DNA from: Leptobrachium leishanense
Taxonomy: Eukaryota; Chordata; Amphibia; Anura; Megophryidae
Assembly: GCA_009667805.1 (NCBI GenBank)
Contig: CM019069.1
Span: forward strand, 51,070,422 to 51,134,421
Reading direction: 5' to 3'
DNA length: 64,000 nucleotides
This document shows positions 10,567-22,727 of this stretch, in pieces. Every line of letters begins with the position of its first letter. Positions within the stretch are counted from its first letter, which is position 1. The notes below the pieces were generated by a model. That model made no database searches and was not told the DNA's origin. It saw nothing but the letters and a program-made list of their open reading frames with translations. Made by a program: the position numbers and the translations under genes.

Positions 10567-10983
10567 AGCTAGGGTCAGACGAGCGCATTCTGTGCAGACT
10601 GTGCGTCCGTGCACAACGGACGTGCTTTCTGACTGACGACAAGGTAGTGGCCACACAGTCCGTTTTTGTGACTGATGTTTTTTTTGAATGACGTAGAAGG
10701 GAAAATAAATTAATATGAAAAACTATTTTGTGCGTCAAAATGCTGGACGTCAAAAATGCAGTCCGTCTGACTACGTTCCATCACTCACACACAAAGCTAT
10801 GCGGACGTTGCGGACGCAGCGTTCTTGCCTAACTTGCGTACGTTTGCTGCATCCTTTGTGCGTCCACACTTCTGTGCGGACGTACTTCATGTGTGGTCTC
10901 TATTGATCATAATTGTATGCTACCATGGACGTTAAAATGTGCGGCAACACGGACATGAACACTGCGCTCGTCTGACCCGAGCC
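10567..10983. mobile_element. MITE family 2, second copy
   Basis: The left end AGCTAGGGTCAGACGAGCGC pairs with the right end GCGCTCGTCTGACCCGAGCC, with TAA on both sides (10564-10566 and 10984-10986). The length is 417 bp, close to the copy at 3819-4244. The interior is CpG-rich (GTGCGTCCGTGCAC, GCGGACGTAC) and non-coding. Confidence 0.8.
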
Positions 10984-10986
10984 TAA

Positions 10987-12579
10987 GGGGGCATAAAAGG
11001 GAGGCAGTAGAGATAACAGGGATATTACTTAAACTCTCTTTACCCACACCCTGGCTGTCTTAATCCCTAGGGCTTTATTAGCTGCCTTCAGCTAAAACGG
11101 GGTCGCTAAGGGGAGAATTTAGCATTCACTAATCTCCCCCTAATGCCCCTGTTTTACCTGTAGATTCTGGGCAGGCGCTGAGTCCAGCAGCCTGCCCCAT
11201 AAAGGTCGCTAGGGTCCTGGATGTTCGGAGCAGCGCTAATGCGCTGTCCCGAGCATCCTCTCCATGGAGGCTTGTGCTGCCACATCACATGACTGGCAGG
11301 ATCTCGCCTCTCGCACAACATGTCAATAATAATTAACTCATGATGATGAGCTCAATGTCTATCCCTCTCTGTTGTGCATGGGGGGTTGTGACAACCTTTC
11401 ATAGCAGAGGGCTCCCTCTGCCTTGAAGGCTGTCATCCAGATTCCACCAGATACAGAGCTTTGATTAGTTTCAATTAACTAAACTGAAACTGATCGACTG
11501 ATGCCTCAAAACTGAAAACATTGAGGGGCATCCAATTAACTGCAGGCGCACTAGCACTATTGGAGCTCACACCGATCATCAGATGGACAGCAACTTTGGT
11601 TTCTTGCTGCCCAAACTGTGGAGGGAGACCATTGTGTGGTAGAGAAGGTACTGTTAATGGCACTCTTAAGAATATCTGAGATGGAGAACCGAGGTGGAGG
11701 TCGAAAGGAGATACCAATTAATCGCTTCCCCAACACCACATTGTGAGAGAGATGTGTTGTGCATTCCTTACATTCTTTTCCTCCTGCTTCACTGTAGAGG
11801 ATGTGGTGGCTAATTACACTTGACAATGCTCATAAACTGCCTACCCTTTCTTGGAGTGTTTGTGACATTATCCTGCCATGTATGAAACTCTGCCAGAGAA
11901 CAGCAAAGTGGAGAATAAAAACTCTACTGAGAGGATAGGGTGGTAGTCTGTATTCTAGAATGAATATCTCACACAGCCACCCAATGACCTTCAAGAGAAC
12001 TTCTACTGGAAATCGATGGGTTGTTATGCAGTCTCTATCTTTCATCATGCTGTATTAAGAAAGGGAATGAGATCCATCATTTAGAAGAAGTGAATTCTCT
12101 CTTTAGGGTTTGAATAAGGGGACACATCCATGAATAAACTGCAGATGATGTTTATAGTAACAGTGTTTATGTATGAGTTGTTTTTTTTATTTGTTTAGGG
12201 CTTTCTTAGTAATCCTATTCAACTCACATGGCATGCAGAAATATTTTTGACATTATATGAAAAGAGGAGAGCCACCTCTTCTAATGAGGGGGCATGTGCT
12301 TGGGCGACAATCAGGCGATCACCGAATCAACACTTATCACCCAACAGATCCATATGTATACTGATCAAAAATAGGGATTTGGTTTTTCCCACTATTGGCA
12401 ACCACAAAGCAAGAGACCCTTTGAAAGTATTTGCAATCAAACAGATAAATAATAAATCCAGTACTTCAAAGTATTTGTTAAGAGTTTCTGGAGAGCATAA
12501 AGAGGCCCATATCACAATCCTCCCAATGAAATATATCATAAGTCCCTTTTTTCACACAGGGTTTATCGTAATTCAGCTG
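10987..12579. other. Degraded MITE-like piece (11035-11320), then unassigned DNA
   Basis: The piece at 11035-11320 (GGGGTCGCTAAGGGGAGAAT, GATCTCGCC) resembles the inner parts of the elements at 16410-17141 and 28395-28935. From 11320 to 12579 I recognise nothing. Minus-strand frames of 80-89 codons at 11475-11826 carry no motif I know and are treated as chance. Confidence 0.4.
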
Positions 12580-12596
12580 AAAGGTTTCTTATTTTT

Positions 12597-12979
12597 TTTT
12601 ATAAATTTTTTTATTGATATTTTATAAAAGGTTATACAGAGCGCAGAATGATAAGTATAACAGGTGAGCCGAGGACCATTCAAATCCATGTGAAAACGCA
12701 ATCACAAGGCGAATAAACAGCGCTATTCAAAACATAAGAGCAGGAAGATGGCAGAAACTCAAGCAAATCACCTATTGTATATCCCATTCAGGGAGGAGAG
12801 AAGGAGAGAGAGAGTCAAAAAAAAGGGGCAGGAGGGGAAAGGGAGCGACTGTGTAGACCACAAGGTCAATATGTTCAGGGCTGCGCAGGGTGCCCGAGCC
12901 AGGAGGCCCACATCTGCAGGTAAACGTCAGGGTTGTCATGCAATTGCACCGTAAGTTGCTTGATAGTGCGAGTATCAGT
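12597..12979 (-). mobile_element. 5'-truncated L1-type LINE 3' end, minus strand
   Basis: A 17-bp direct repeat AAAGGTTTCTTATTTTT flanks the insert (12580-12596 and 12980-12996), as expected for LINE target-primed insertion. On the minus strand the insert ends in CAATAAAAAAATTTATAAAA, a polyadenylation signal plus A-rich tail. It resembles the 3' tail of the Tx1/L1 element ending near 60015. No coding sequence remains. Confidence 0.75.
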
Positions 12980-13114
12980 AAAGGTTTCTTATTTTTAAAG
13001 CTGTCAATTGATCATTACAGTGACAATGACCATCAGAAATCTATTGTTCTTCCTGTGAAGGTGAATAGAAGTTAAACATGGGAACCATAAAATGTGTTTT
13101 AGAGACATTTACTC

Positions 13115-14178
13115 CAGGGACGTGCGGTCAGGGGCAGCAGGTGAGTCAGAGCCTCACCTGCCATAAAGGGCTCCATCTGCAATGCACAGTCGAACTCACC
13201 TGCTCCGCGTTCCCCCACCGTCAGCGCCATCCGTCTTCTCTGTGCGCTGCCCTTTTTTTTACTTGCAGCCTGAGCCTACACAATTTGCGTAGCGGGACGT
13301 TACACAAATCACGTAGGCTGCTAAGAAGTGTGCAGCGCGGCATGTCTGTTCAATGAACAGACGTCCGAGCACTGCCCACTTCCTGAACATTGCTCTCCCT
13401 GTGCCTCAGAAGCCCTGGGAGAGCAATGGAATAGCTTGGTCCAATAGGAAAGTACTATTGGTCCAAGTCATTCAAAAAACGCCTGCATGGGAGGCATGCC
13501 TCCCATGTATTGATTGGCACAGGACAGTCTTGTGATTGTCTCGCCCAATCAGTGATGCGGAGTGTGGCCTCAGTGTCACACACACTTGGCTGCCTGAAAT
13601 GGATGACGCAGAGATCCAGGGAGCGATGAAAGCTGCCAGATCCTGGTAAGCATTGAGAGCAGCCAGATTGTGGAGAGCCCTGAACAGCCATTACCTGGGG
13701 AGCCCTGAACAGCCATTACCTGGGGAGCTCTGCACTACCATTACCAGGGGAGCTCTGAACAGCCATTACCTCGGGAGCCCTGAACAGCCATTACCTGGGC
13801 AGCCCTGAACAGCCATTACCAGGGGAGCCCTGAACAGTCATTACCAGGGGAGCCCTGAATAGTCATTACCTGGGGAACCCAGAACAGCCATTACCTGGGG
13901 AGCCCTGAACAACTGTTACCTGGGGAGCACTGAGGGCAGCCAGTTTCTGGGGAGCACTGAGAGCAGCCAGTTTCTGGGGAGCCCTGAGAGCAGCCAGTTT
14001 CTGGTGAGCACTGAGAGCAGCCAGTTTCTGATGAGCACTGAGAGCAGCCAGTTTCTGGGGAGCACTGAGAGCAGTCAGTTCCTGCGGAGCACTGAACCTG
14101 AACCTACGTAACCTGTGTATATCTGGCTCTGATACTAGCCAGTGCCTCACCAGCCACTGACCTCACCGCATGTCACTG
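13115..14178. mobile_element. hAT non-autonomous element carrying minisatellite C
   Basis: The 8-bp duplication ATTTACTC flanks it (13107-13114 and 14179-14186). The ends are CAGGGACGTGCGGTCAGGGG (left) and, reverse complemented, CAGTGACATGCGGTGAGGTC (right). Just inside both ends are related words (CAGGTGAG...CCTCACCTG; GGTGAGGCACTGGC). It has no transposase. The interior up to about 13680 is CpG-moderate unique sequence; the rest is minisatellite. Confidence 0.85.
13676..14097 (+). repeat. Minisatellite C, two related 27-30 bp unit types
   Basis: About nine units of GGGGAGCCCTGAACAGCCAT plus TACCT (13676-13925) pass into about seven units of GGGGAGCACTGAGAGCAGCC plus AGTTTCT (13920-14097). 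The switch from AACAGCCATTACC to GAGAGCAGCCAGTTTC suggests two rounds of amplification from a common GGGGAGC(C/A)CTGA core. It lies wholly inside the hAT element. Confidence 0.95.
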
Positions 14179-14504
14179 ATTTACTCAAATAATAATATTT
14201 GAAAAGTGGCTCCTAGGCTGCTGTTTCACACTATCAAAATTCACTTTTTTGCTTATAATATGATGACGTTGTTCCAAATTTAAGTAATATTGCAAATGAC
14301 TTCTGTTTTTTAAAAAGAGGATGGTCTGCTGAAACGAAGATGTATAATTTGTGTGCGTACCTCACAGAAAAATGTCTGAGAAGGGTTAATAAATACAGCT
14401 TGTGCTTAAGCAGGTTAAATTACACTTATTTTGCAGCCTCTATATGTTCACTAGTGCCATTGTGTTATTTAACTGTTTATATTTCCCAATGTTTATTTAT
14501 TTAT

Positions 14505-14570
14505 TTATAAAGGATTTTACCAGGAAGGATACATTGAGATTTCTCTCGTTTTCAAGTATGTCCTGGGTTC
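14505..14570 (-). mobile_element. Isolated SINE/LINE 3' tail, minus strand
   Basis: On the minus strand it reads CCCAGGACATACTTGAAAAC, then GAGAGAAATCTCAATGTATC, then CTTCCTGGTAAAATCC and (ATAA)n. The same tail ends the SINE at 2647-2850, so this is a severely 5'-truncated copy. Confidence 0.7.
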
Positions 14571-14699
14571 AAGAACATTGAAATGTTACAGTCGTAACAA
14601 ACGTATAAGATGACAATAATTGTGTACATGCTCATTATATATTGTTTCATACCTGTTTCCTTACTCCACGTGCATTTAGACTTAGGTGTTGACTGAGAT

Positions 14700-15812
14700 C
14701 AGTGGCGGAAGTACCAGGGTCGCAGCGGTCGCAGTTGCGACCGGGCCCTGGCCTTCCGCCACTGGAGGGGGGCCCAGCGCCGCCACCAGATTCCGGCAAA
14801 AAGCGCCGGAATCTGGGAGCCGCGCGCTGGCCGTCCCTCTCCCTATGCGAGCGGCCGCTGACATGCAGCTTGGCCGCTCACGTGGGAGAGAAACCACCTG
14901 ACCAGCGCACAAGACCTCGCGCTGATCAGGTGGTTTCCCGCGAGCGGCCAAGCTGGATGTTTCCAGCGGCCGCTCCCCAAGGAAGGAGAAGACGCCGGAG
15001 AAGACGCCGGAGAAGACGCTGACGGAGCCTGCCCTGGGCCTGGGGCCCCCCCTGAGCAGGTAAGAGCTAGGCTGGGGGCAGTATATCCATGAGCTGGTGG
15101 GGCAGAGCTGGGGCAATATATCCATGAGCTGGGGGGGCAGAGCTGGGGCAGTATATCCATGAGCTGGGGGGCAGAGCTGGGGCATTATATCCATGAGCTG
15201 GGGGGGCAGAGCTGGGGCAGTATATCCATGAGCTGGTGGGGCAGAGCTGGGGCAATATATCCATGAGCTGGTGGGGCAGAGCTGGGGCAATATATCCATG
15301 AGCTGGGGGTCAGAGCTGGGGCAATATATCCATGAGCTGGGGGTCAGAGCTGGGGCAATATATCCATGAGCTGGGGGTCAGAGCTGGGGCAATATATCCA
15401 TGAGCTGGGGGTCAGAGCTGGGGCAGTATATCCATGAGCTGGGGGGCAGAGCTGGGGCAGTATATCCATGAGCTGGGGGGCAGATCTGGGGCAGTATATC
15501 CATGAGCTGGGGCAGCATATCCATGTGTTGGGGCAGTATATCCATGTGTTGGGGCAGTATTTCCATGAGCTGGGGGCAAATATATCCATGTGTGAGCTGG
15601 GGCAATATATCCATGTGTGGTCTTGGGGCAATATATGTCTATGTGAGCTGGGGGCAATATATGTCCATGTGAGCTGGGGGCAATACTATCTTTTTTATAT
15701 TGCAGAAAAAAAAAGTAAAAATATGGATCTTTTTTGGGGGGGTTGGGGGGTTGGGGGGGGGCCCTTCATGGATTCTTGCACCGGGGCCCTCAGGTTTCTA
15801 GTTACGCCACTG
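14700..15812. mobile_element. hAT non-autonomous element carrying minisatellite A
   Basis: The 8-bp duplication ACTGAGAT flanks it (14692-14699 and 15813-15820). The left end is CAGTGGCGGAAGTACCAGGG; the right end, reverse complemented, is CAGTGGCGTAACTAGAAACC. The GC-rich left third holds an inverted pair around 14875-14965 (CAGCTTGGCCGCTCACG / CGAGCGGCCAAGCTGG; GGTGGTTTC). It has no transposase. The same two terminal types, in the opposite order, bound the element at 58384-59304. Confidence 0.9.
15067..15685 (-). repeat. Minisatellite A, inverted array inside the hAT
   Basis: More than 20 units of GGGGCAGTATATCCATGAGC (plus strand), many joined by TGGGGGGCAGAGCTG spacers that give a ~32-36 bp higher-order period. 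Single units without the spacer recur at 15490-15685. This is the reverse complement of the array at 1-563. Confidence 0.95.
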
Positions 15813-15820
15813 ACTGAGAT

Positions 15821-16409
15821 CTATGTGTATCTTTAGATGCCATACTTGTTATGACAGCAGTAACCCTAGTGCTAATACATCATATTGCAATACTAGAGAC
15901 TTGATTGAAGTTTCTTCTCCCCTTGAAAGTCCTGCTGAATCAGCAAGCATTTCTATTAGATTATAATTTTGCAAGTGATATACAGTTTACAATTTTTCAT
16001 TGGGTGAATGGTGATACATTTTCTCATCTTGTTCTACATTAAGAGTATGAAGGTTAATGAGTTGCTGATTTGTGGGATCCATCGGTTGTATCTATCACAC
16101 ATTTACACAAACAGTGTATGCTTCCGGATATTACTAAGCAACAAATATAAATTATTATAATGTAATTGTAATTCAAACTCATATTATAATATGATAATAA
16201 ATTAAACATTTCTCAGTGATGTCCTCTAGAAAGGATAGCACTGCATGACCAGTCATCCAGTAGTTTATTAGGCACTGCGAGAATTTAAGTGAAAATTCTA
16301 GACTTTGTGTTTGTTGTCTTTACATAAATCCCAGCTCTCTTTCTTGGTAAACATGGGTGTTGGTTGTATTTGCGGTAATGACATCTATCAATACTGGACC
16401 CCCAACTAC
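15821..16409. other. Unassigned; ends in a degraded MITE-like stretch
   Basis: No gene is visible. From about 16310 the sequence is related, inverted, to 34500-34672. Confidence 0.4.
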
Positions 16410-17141
16410 GGGCCTTATTATATAGTTGTTGTTATCGTAGCATCTTGATATGTAAGTATTAGTGCTAGGACTAATAAGTTTAACGTCTGGCATCGATATT
16501 CCATACACTACACTGGTTTAAAATCAGTTAACGCTTCGCAGCTTGCGCGAGCTTACTGTACTTTGCGTCTCCTATCTTTAATATGGGGAGCGCAATAATT
16601 TTTTAATGTCTCCAGACGGGAGGTATTACACGTTGCAGGTGCAAGTTAATGTCAGAACACGAAACTGACAAATTTTAACAACTCTTAAAAGCTCGTGTTA
16701 AATGATTCTGCATATGCAAAATCATTTAACACACTCTAAACGACACCCCCTAAAATTTCCATACTGACTTCTCATCTCACAGTGAAAAGGGCGGCACAAT
16801 CTACCGCTTCTTCTCACCGGGAGCAGAGTGAGACTGGGAATAAATAGTTCCTAGTCTCCCTCCTCGATCACTCCATGGCTCTGCATGTTCCTGTGAGAGC
16901 GAGCTCGCACAGAGCTTGTGGCAAGGATCCACAAAGCTCTCCTATGGACTCCACGAGCCGATACATGTGGTGGAGTGCCGCTGCTGTTATTCGGAAGGTT
17001 TGTGCTGCGTTCTGGGGCGAGGGGCTAATTTAGCACCTACCCGGAATATAACGTTAAAGTGGAGACAGTAAGGGAAAATCTGCAGATGCAGAATTTCCTG
17101 TTTACCCTCTCCATTTTAGCGTTGACTGTGTAATATAGCCC
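16410..17141. mobile_element. CpG-rich MITE, GGGC(C/T)WTATTA termini
   Basis: The left end GGGCCTTATTATA pairs with the right end TGTAATATAGCCC. Inside are CTTCGCAGCTTGCGCGAGCT, CTCCTATCTTTAATATGGGG and GAGCGCAAT, matching the conserved interior of the elements at 30256-32242, 47221-47946 and 53032-53703. A hairpin-like ATGATTCTGCATATGCAAAA lies near 16701. The segment AAGTTTAACGTCTGGCATCG (16477-16496) occurs inverted at 34585-34604. It is non-coding. Flanks (TAC/TAT) do not give a clean duplication. Confidence 0.65.
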
Positions 17142-19060
17142 TATGAATGCAGATGCAAAGGGCTCTGGTGAAGCTCTCTGTATATGCTGAGAAAACGTGC
17201 ATCAGATGCATCAAAGAATGTGCTGAATGGTACAGTGATGTGCATTTTCTGCACCATCCTACACCTCATTAACTGGTATTGTTCTCCAGTCTACCTTATA
17301 TAAGAGCTGACAGCTGAATGACATATGACAGGGAGCAAAAAATAGTTCTAATCTACCTCCTGATGATGTCCTTTGAATACATCCCACACAATACAATGAT
17401 GAGAGACGGCTGCCTGACCCATAGACTCCATTCTATGGTCAAAACCACAAAGTGAGGAACAGGTGAGGTAAAGATACTGGGGGGGGGCGTTTACAACACA
17501 AGAGATCACACAATGGATGCACCCAGTGACACATACAGAGTCTTAACTAAACGTATAAGACACAAAGTACATGTAAGATACCAGCAACAGAAAATAAACA
17601 CAATGGACATTTAATTTTTGGTGGTAGTGGCCCTTTAATTTGAAGGCCACCTTGATACATTGTGCCCTAAACACACTTTATGACAATAACTAAATTAGAA
17701 TTTTTCTCATTCTTTAGAATGACATGCATCATGGTAGTATAGTTTGAAAATATTCAAGGTACATTAGTTGGGACTATGTATAATAAAAAGGGGGGCTAAA
17801 CCTTGTCAGTCACTGGTCTAACATATGGATGAAAAACACATGAAAGGTAATATTTCAGCCTTTTTTATTTTCATTTATTTGTAGCTCAACACAAAGTATG
17901 GTTGAGGGAATAAACCCTTGAAAGGAAATGTCTACTTTTCCTCTAAACCCTTCTACAATTTATAAATTCATTTGGAATGAAGACCACCTATTATAGCTAT
18001 TATTGAATAAAACATTTACCTGTACATCTAAGACTCTCTGCTTCTGAGCACTGTGGTTCCATGGACAGATGAGCATCTGTTCTGTCTGAAAACATATTGC
18101 TTGCACCCCTGTGACATGGTCATATGGGGCATGCAAACTAAATTTTTTGAAATTATTCCAGGTTTGAAGAACACAGCAGCAATAATACACTGAAGTAATA
18201 TAAATAGTGGACTTGCATAGGCAGGTGTTATATATATAGAATAAATAATTATAATAAAATTATATATTCATAAACTTTTTATAAGTTTACATTATAGTCT
18301 TTGACCTATGTAAAGTTATAAACAGCATATCTTTTCGCAGACATCCTAGGATTCCATGTGAATTATTTATTAATCATTTAAGTCATCTTGGAGCATTTCA
18401 CAGTGGACCCCGGGCCGATGTTCAGATTGCCCTTTGAAAGGAGTGGCTATGGTTAATCGCAGTTCTATTTATTTTATTATTAATTGCTATTGATGGCATG
18501 ACACGTTACAACACTACAATTACAGAAAAAGGTCTACAAATACCTCAAGGTTGATTTGTAAGTTTGGATTGCAAGTCACTCTATAAGACAAGCTCCATCT
18601 TTATGAAGGTTAAACTTAAACCTAACAGTTATACCATTAGTACCTTTGATCAGCACTCACGATCATGACTTAAATAATAGTTTTCAAATTGTGTTTATAT
18701 CTATGAAATTTAAAGTGAACTGCAAGTTTCTGCAACCAAAAACATGCACATGTTGCAGTAAGTGAAAAATAATGATCTCACGAGGAATGTATTTATATTT
18801 GACTGGCGGTATTAATGAGGTAGTGAACGGTTCAGTACTTTACCAAACACTCTTTAACTTCACTAGTAATTTAAAAATGGCCACACATAGTAGGCCTTAC
18901 AATATTACTAACATTTTATAAATCTGATCATGCAGTAGTAAATTCAGCAGAAAATTCAATTAGAATCTACAATGATTTAAAACCAGATAAATTAAATTAA
19001 AGCAAATGTGTTTTGTATCTGTAAAGAAGACTCTTATGCCTGTTGTATTATGACTTAAAT
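17142..19060. other. Unassigned AT-rich DNA
   Basis: I see no gene and no clear mobile-element ends. Long AT-rich stretches run through 18170-18330 and 18590-18960. Confidence 0.45.
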
Positions 19061-19650
19061 TTACAGGGTTAGTCAGAGAGAGGTGAAAACCAGGAGAATT
19101 GGCAGGAGAAGAGAATAATCTAGACCAGTGTTTCCCAATAGGGCGATACCACCCCCAGTGGGCACTGAAGCCTTCCATGGGGGGGCGGTAGTGGGTCTAG
19201 AGACAAATGGGGGCTGGTATTGGGTCCAGAGACAAATGGGGGGCGTTAAGTTGGTCAAGGGGGCGGTGCGTATTGAAGAATTGAAGAATATTTATTAATT
19301 TCTAAGCTTGAAATTTTTAATCTTATTGTTATCGCATAAAGAAGCATTTAAAAATTAAATTTAGCATTGTAATTCATTTTAGTCTTATCCGCGACAACTC
19401 TTTGCAAGTTGGTAAGTAAAGACAAATATTACGTGATTCACGCAATCAAGCATGTTTCGACAAGAATATGGGAACTTGTAATGACTTGTTTACAGAGCGA
19501 GTGCACCGACGCTATCGCAAACAAGCGAAGGCCTACAAGTCGATGCGTGTACAATTTGAAATCTATAAAAAGCAGGGATCTAGAAATAAATCTCATTATT
19601 TTTTGTGGGCTTTGCCAATAATCCTTGTGTGTGATAAGTGATAGAAGTAG

Positions 19651-19728
19651 GGCTGCAACTAACGACTATTTTCATAAATCGATTAGTTGGCCGATTATTT
19701 TTTGATTAATCGGACAAAATGTTTAAAA
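19651..19728 (+). mobile_element. Terminal fragment of another hAT family
   Basis: GGGCTGCAACTAACGACTAT followed by TTTCATAAATCGATTAGTTG and GCCGATTATTTTTTGATTAA matches, from memory, the left end of a widespread vertebrate hAT family. I could not find the matching right end (GTTGCAGCCC) downstream. Confidence 0.55.
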
Positions 19729-20626
19729 AAATCAATACCATTTTTTCGGATATTTAAGATAAAAACCACAAACTGAGTGTTACAAATATAAACTGCACAC
19801 TAAAATTTTACACGAACACAACAGTTTGTGGGTTTGACTTCTAAAAAAATTTAACAAACTGTTGGAAAAGAGGTAGAGACTCTTTTCCTTCATAATATTC
19901 TGTTATTCACTCTTTAAGAAATATTGTAATATTTTGCCAATTCTGGACCCAATACTGCAAACTAATGATTTGGCAAATGTTGTACTTAATGTCTAGGTAA
20001 CATACAAAAATGTGCACTCGCAGTCACCTTAGTGACAGCGGCAAATTTTGTACATTACCAGTCATCAGGGAGTTAAAAAAAATGAACCCCTTGGGGTGTA
20101 AAATAAATTTTGCAGCTCAGCTGTAGATAATTGCTAAAAGGGGTTACTATTTATAGCTTTAAAAGTGAAAATATATATATTTATTTACTTTTCTGACACT
20201 TGTAATTCTCTCTTTGCCAGTTAGTACTGACAAGGAGAGAAAGGGAATTGGCAAGCGAATATATTTTAATATTGGCTTGCCATCCATAACACTGAAATCC
20301 CAGCATATACAGTACTTTTACTGATAGGAGTTTGATTGCTGACAACAATCAAAAACTCCTATCACTTTCAGGCAGCCTGTACATGCTGGGATCACTGAGA
20401 ATGTGACTAACAGTGCTTGACATTTACTGTGATCCCAGCATGTACAGTGCTGTTAACAATCACACTCCTATCACTCTCAGTCAACCAATACATACTGGTA
20501 TCACTGAGACACACACTGACTGAAAAACAGGGCTTGGCATTCATTGGAACTGGCTGGAAAAGTGCGAGACAGAGACGGGCATAGTTTGGGAGGGAGGATG
20601 CAAGGAGGAGATATAGGCACAAACTA

Positions 20627-20800
20627 GTGGACGTACAGGGTGGAGATATGGGCACAGGCTGGGGGGAATACAGGGGAGAGAGATGGGCACAGGCTGGGGG
20701 GAATACTGGAAAGAGATGGGCACAGGCTGGGGGGAATACTGGGAAGAGATGGGCACAGGCTGGGGGGAATACTGGTAAGAGATGGGCACAGGCTGGGAGG
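20627..20800 (+). repeat. Minisatellite, ~31-bp unit inside hAT
   Basis: About five units of GATGGGCACAGGCTGGGGGG plus AATACTGGKAAGA. Reading frames on both strands come from the repeat. Confidence 0.9.
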
Positions 20801-21373
20801 ATAGAGGTTTTCTTTTTTATTTCAAACAAGCAAATATAATTTCAAACAAGCAAGTATTTGAACGGTTATCTGTTCCGTAAATTTATTAATGAGGGCACTT
20901 TACTTTTTTCCCACTAGTCAAAAAAAAATCAAACTTAAATGGATATGACAGTTATAGCCCCTATTCTATTAATCCCCTGTGCAGGGGCATGGAGAAGAAA
21001 AGATGGCACCTGATGTAGGTTTGAGTAAAGTAGGATTGCAGAAATATGTAAATATAAAAATAAATGCTATACTGTTATGTATTTCTTTGAGCCTTTGGTC
21101 GGAGTTGGGGGGGGTGAATACAGCCACTTTCCGACATTAGCAGTGCGGTAGCAAATTTACTTTCTTAAAAAAGGAACAGACTACACATCACGGAGCGTGG
21201 CGATTTGTGACTGGTTTTGACAAAATTGGAACCCAACATTAACATATTTTTAAAACACCAGCTTCAACCATCTCATTAATTTTTTTATTACCTATTGATT
21301 TTTATATTCATTTTCAAATTCATAAAACAATTTTTTAATAAATTTGATAGTGTTTTAATTTTTACTTTGAGAT

Positions 21374-21427
21374 TATTATTATTATTATTCTTTATTTATA
21401 AAGCGCCAGCATATTCCGCAGCGCTGA
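21374..21427 (-). mobile_element. LINE-like 3' tail, minus strand
   Basis: On the minus strand: CTCAGCGCTGCGGAATATGC, TGGCGCTTTATAAATAAAGA, then (ATAATA)n. The same kind of end (GCTGCGAATATGCCGGCGCT) is at about 39403-39445 on the plus strand. Confidence 0.7.
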
Positions 21428-21678
21428 GATTATTACTAATGTGAAATAATATTTTAATATTAGGTATAACTATTATGGGGGAGGGGGTGTTGGAATTTTT
21501 TTTTCTTGCAAAGGGGGTGGTGGTCCAGAAAAGGTTGGGAACCACTGATCTAGACCAATTAGCGGATTTGGAATGTGAGATAAATGGGAGAATTTTTCTG
21601 GTTTGGCTATTTTGACCTAGAATTTTCACTTCTCCAGTCATTCCCCTGATTTTCACCTCTCTCTGAATAAACCTGTTA

Positions 21679-22098
21679 GTAACTAATTTAAAGGAAAGGA
21701 GCCCAAAGTTCTATTGTGGGGTATTTTTTTCAAGGCAGCAAAAGTATTGTACTACATTTTTAAAAAAAATTAGGAATTCTCCATCCCACACTGTTAAGCT
21801 TAGGATATTTAAAGCATCCACCTCTTGTGTCATTCTGCAGCCATGTTCTTGCCACTACTGAGAGTTCATCATTTCATATCATTCAGTTTCATCACTGAGA
21901 TGGAAGCTTTCAGGTAACATTCCCACACATTGTTTTGGTATAGATCGTGTCTGGTAAATTCCAGGTACTTTTTTATTTTCTGGTGATCAAACCGTGCCCG
22001 CTAGGAGCCCAATATTTTTGGTTATTTCTATCCATAAAAGTTTCTTGAAAGGAAAAATTATAAACTAGACAAGAAAAAAATACTTTTAGAAATACAGG
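21679..22098. other. Unassigned spacer
   Basis: Nothing recognisable is seen; a poly-A run lies near 21760 and an A-rich stretch near 22070. Confidence 0.5.
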
Positions 22099-22727
22099 CA
22101 GGGTTATTCAAAGAGCACCGAAATTCCACCGGAGTTTTGATGCTCTTTCGTTCCCTGCACTTCATTCAATCAAATTCCCTGACCCTGACGAACACCACGG
22201 CTTTGAAAAGCTGTTTGCAAAAAAACTAACGCACAAAAATGCCTGAAAATTACATATACGGTCCTATCAATAATAGAAAGGTCTGTTTCAGAAAAAAAAG
22301 CTATTTAATTAAAAAATCTGAAAAAAACATTTTGCCGAAAAATGCCTAAAAAATAGATCAATAAAATTACTTTTTGCTGCAGATTAAAAGAGTAAACGGT
22401 TTAATAAATATTCAATGAAAAATGGGAATATTTTTTGCATTGAAACCTATGGGATTCGCCTTATTAGACCTGCCGAATGAAACCATCGAACATCAGGGCA
22501 TTTCATTGACATTTCACTGGTGTTCGTGTACTGTGAATAGATTAACCATTACTTCTCTATGGGGATTTCACTGCTGCTGAAGATCACCGTATTTTGCTGG
22601 CAATTCGCCAATGTTTGACAAATTCCCAGCTTTTGAATAGCCGAATGGCCCCGAAGTTGCACAGTACGAGAAAATTCACTGTTTTGTGCAATTTCATGGC
22701 CAGTTCAGCTCTCTTTGAATAACCCTG
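22099..22727. mobile_element. Harbinger-like element family 1, 629-bp copy
   Basis: CAGGGTTATTCAAAGAGCAC at the left pairs with CTCTCTTTGAATAACCCTG at the right. It shares the interior of the 2008-3040 copy (GGGATTCGCC, AACATCAGGGCATTTCA) without the SINE. The flanking triplets (AGG/TTG) do not match, so the target duplication is lost or the site is rearranged. Confidence 0.75.

Larger units (their letters stand above)
19126..21547. mobile_element. hAT element (CAGTGKTTCCCAA termini), non-autonomous or decayed
   Basis: The 8-bp duplication ATCTAGAC flanks it (19118-19125 and 21548-21555). The ends are CAGTGTTTCCCAATAGGGCG (left) and, reverse complemented, CAGTGGTTCCCAACCTTTTC (right), the classic Charlie/hAT terminal sequence. 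The 70-codon frame at 19409-19621 is too degraded to call transposase. Inside are a piece of another hAT family at 19651, a 31-bp minisatellite at 20627-20800, and a LINE-like tail at 21374-21427. Confidence 0.85.
19064..21675. mobile_element. Harbinger-like MITE (family 1, hairpin subtype) split by a hAT
   Basis: CAGGGTTAGTCAGAGAGAGG begins at 19064 and its partner CCTCTCTCTGAATAAACCTG ends at 21675. TTA lies on both sides (19061-19063 and 21676-21678). With the 2422-bp hAT and one target duplication removed, the element is about 182 bp and folds on itself like the uninterrupted copy at 23599-23739. Confidence 0.85.

Noticed and set aside
11475..11826. Minus-strand frames as a Harbinger transposase
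   Set aside because: No DDE or Myb motif could be recognised in either frame.
16680..16745. Separate MITE around ATGATTCTGCATATGCAAAA
   Set aside because: The hairpin is short and lies within the 16410-17141 element; no own duplications are seen.
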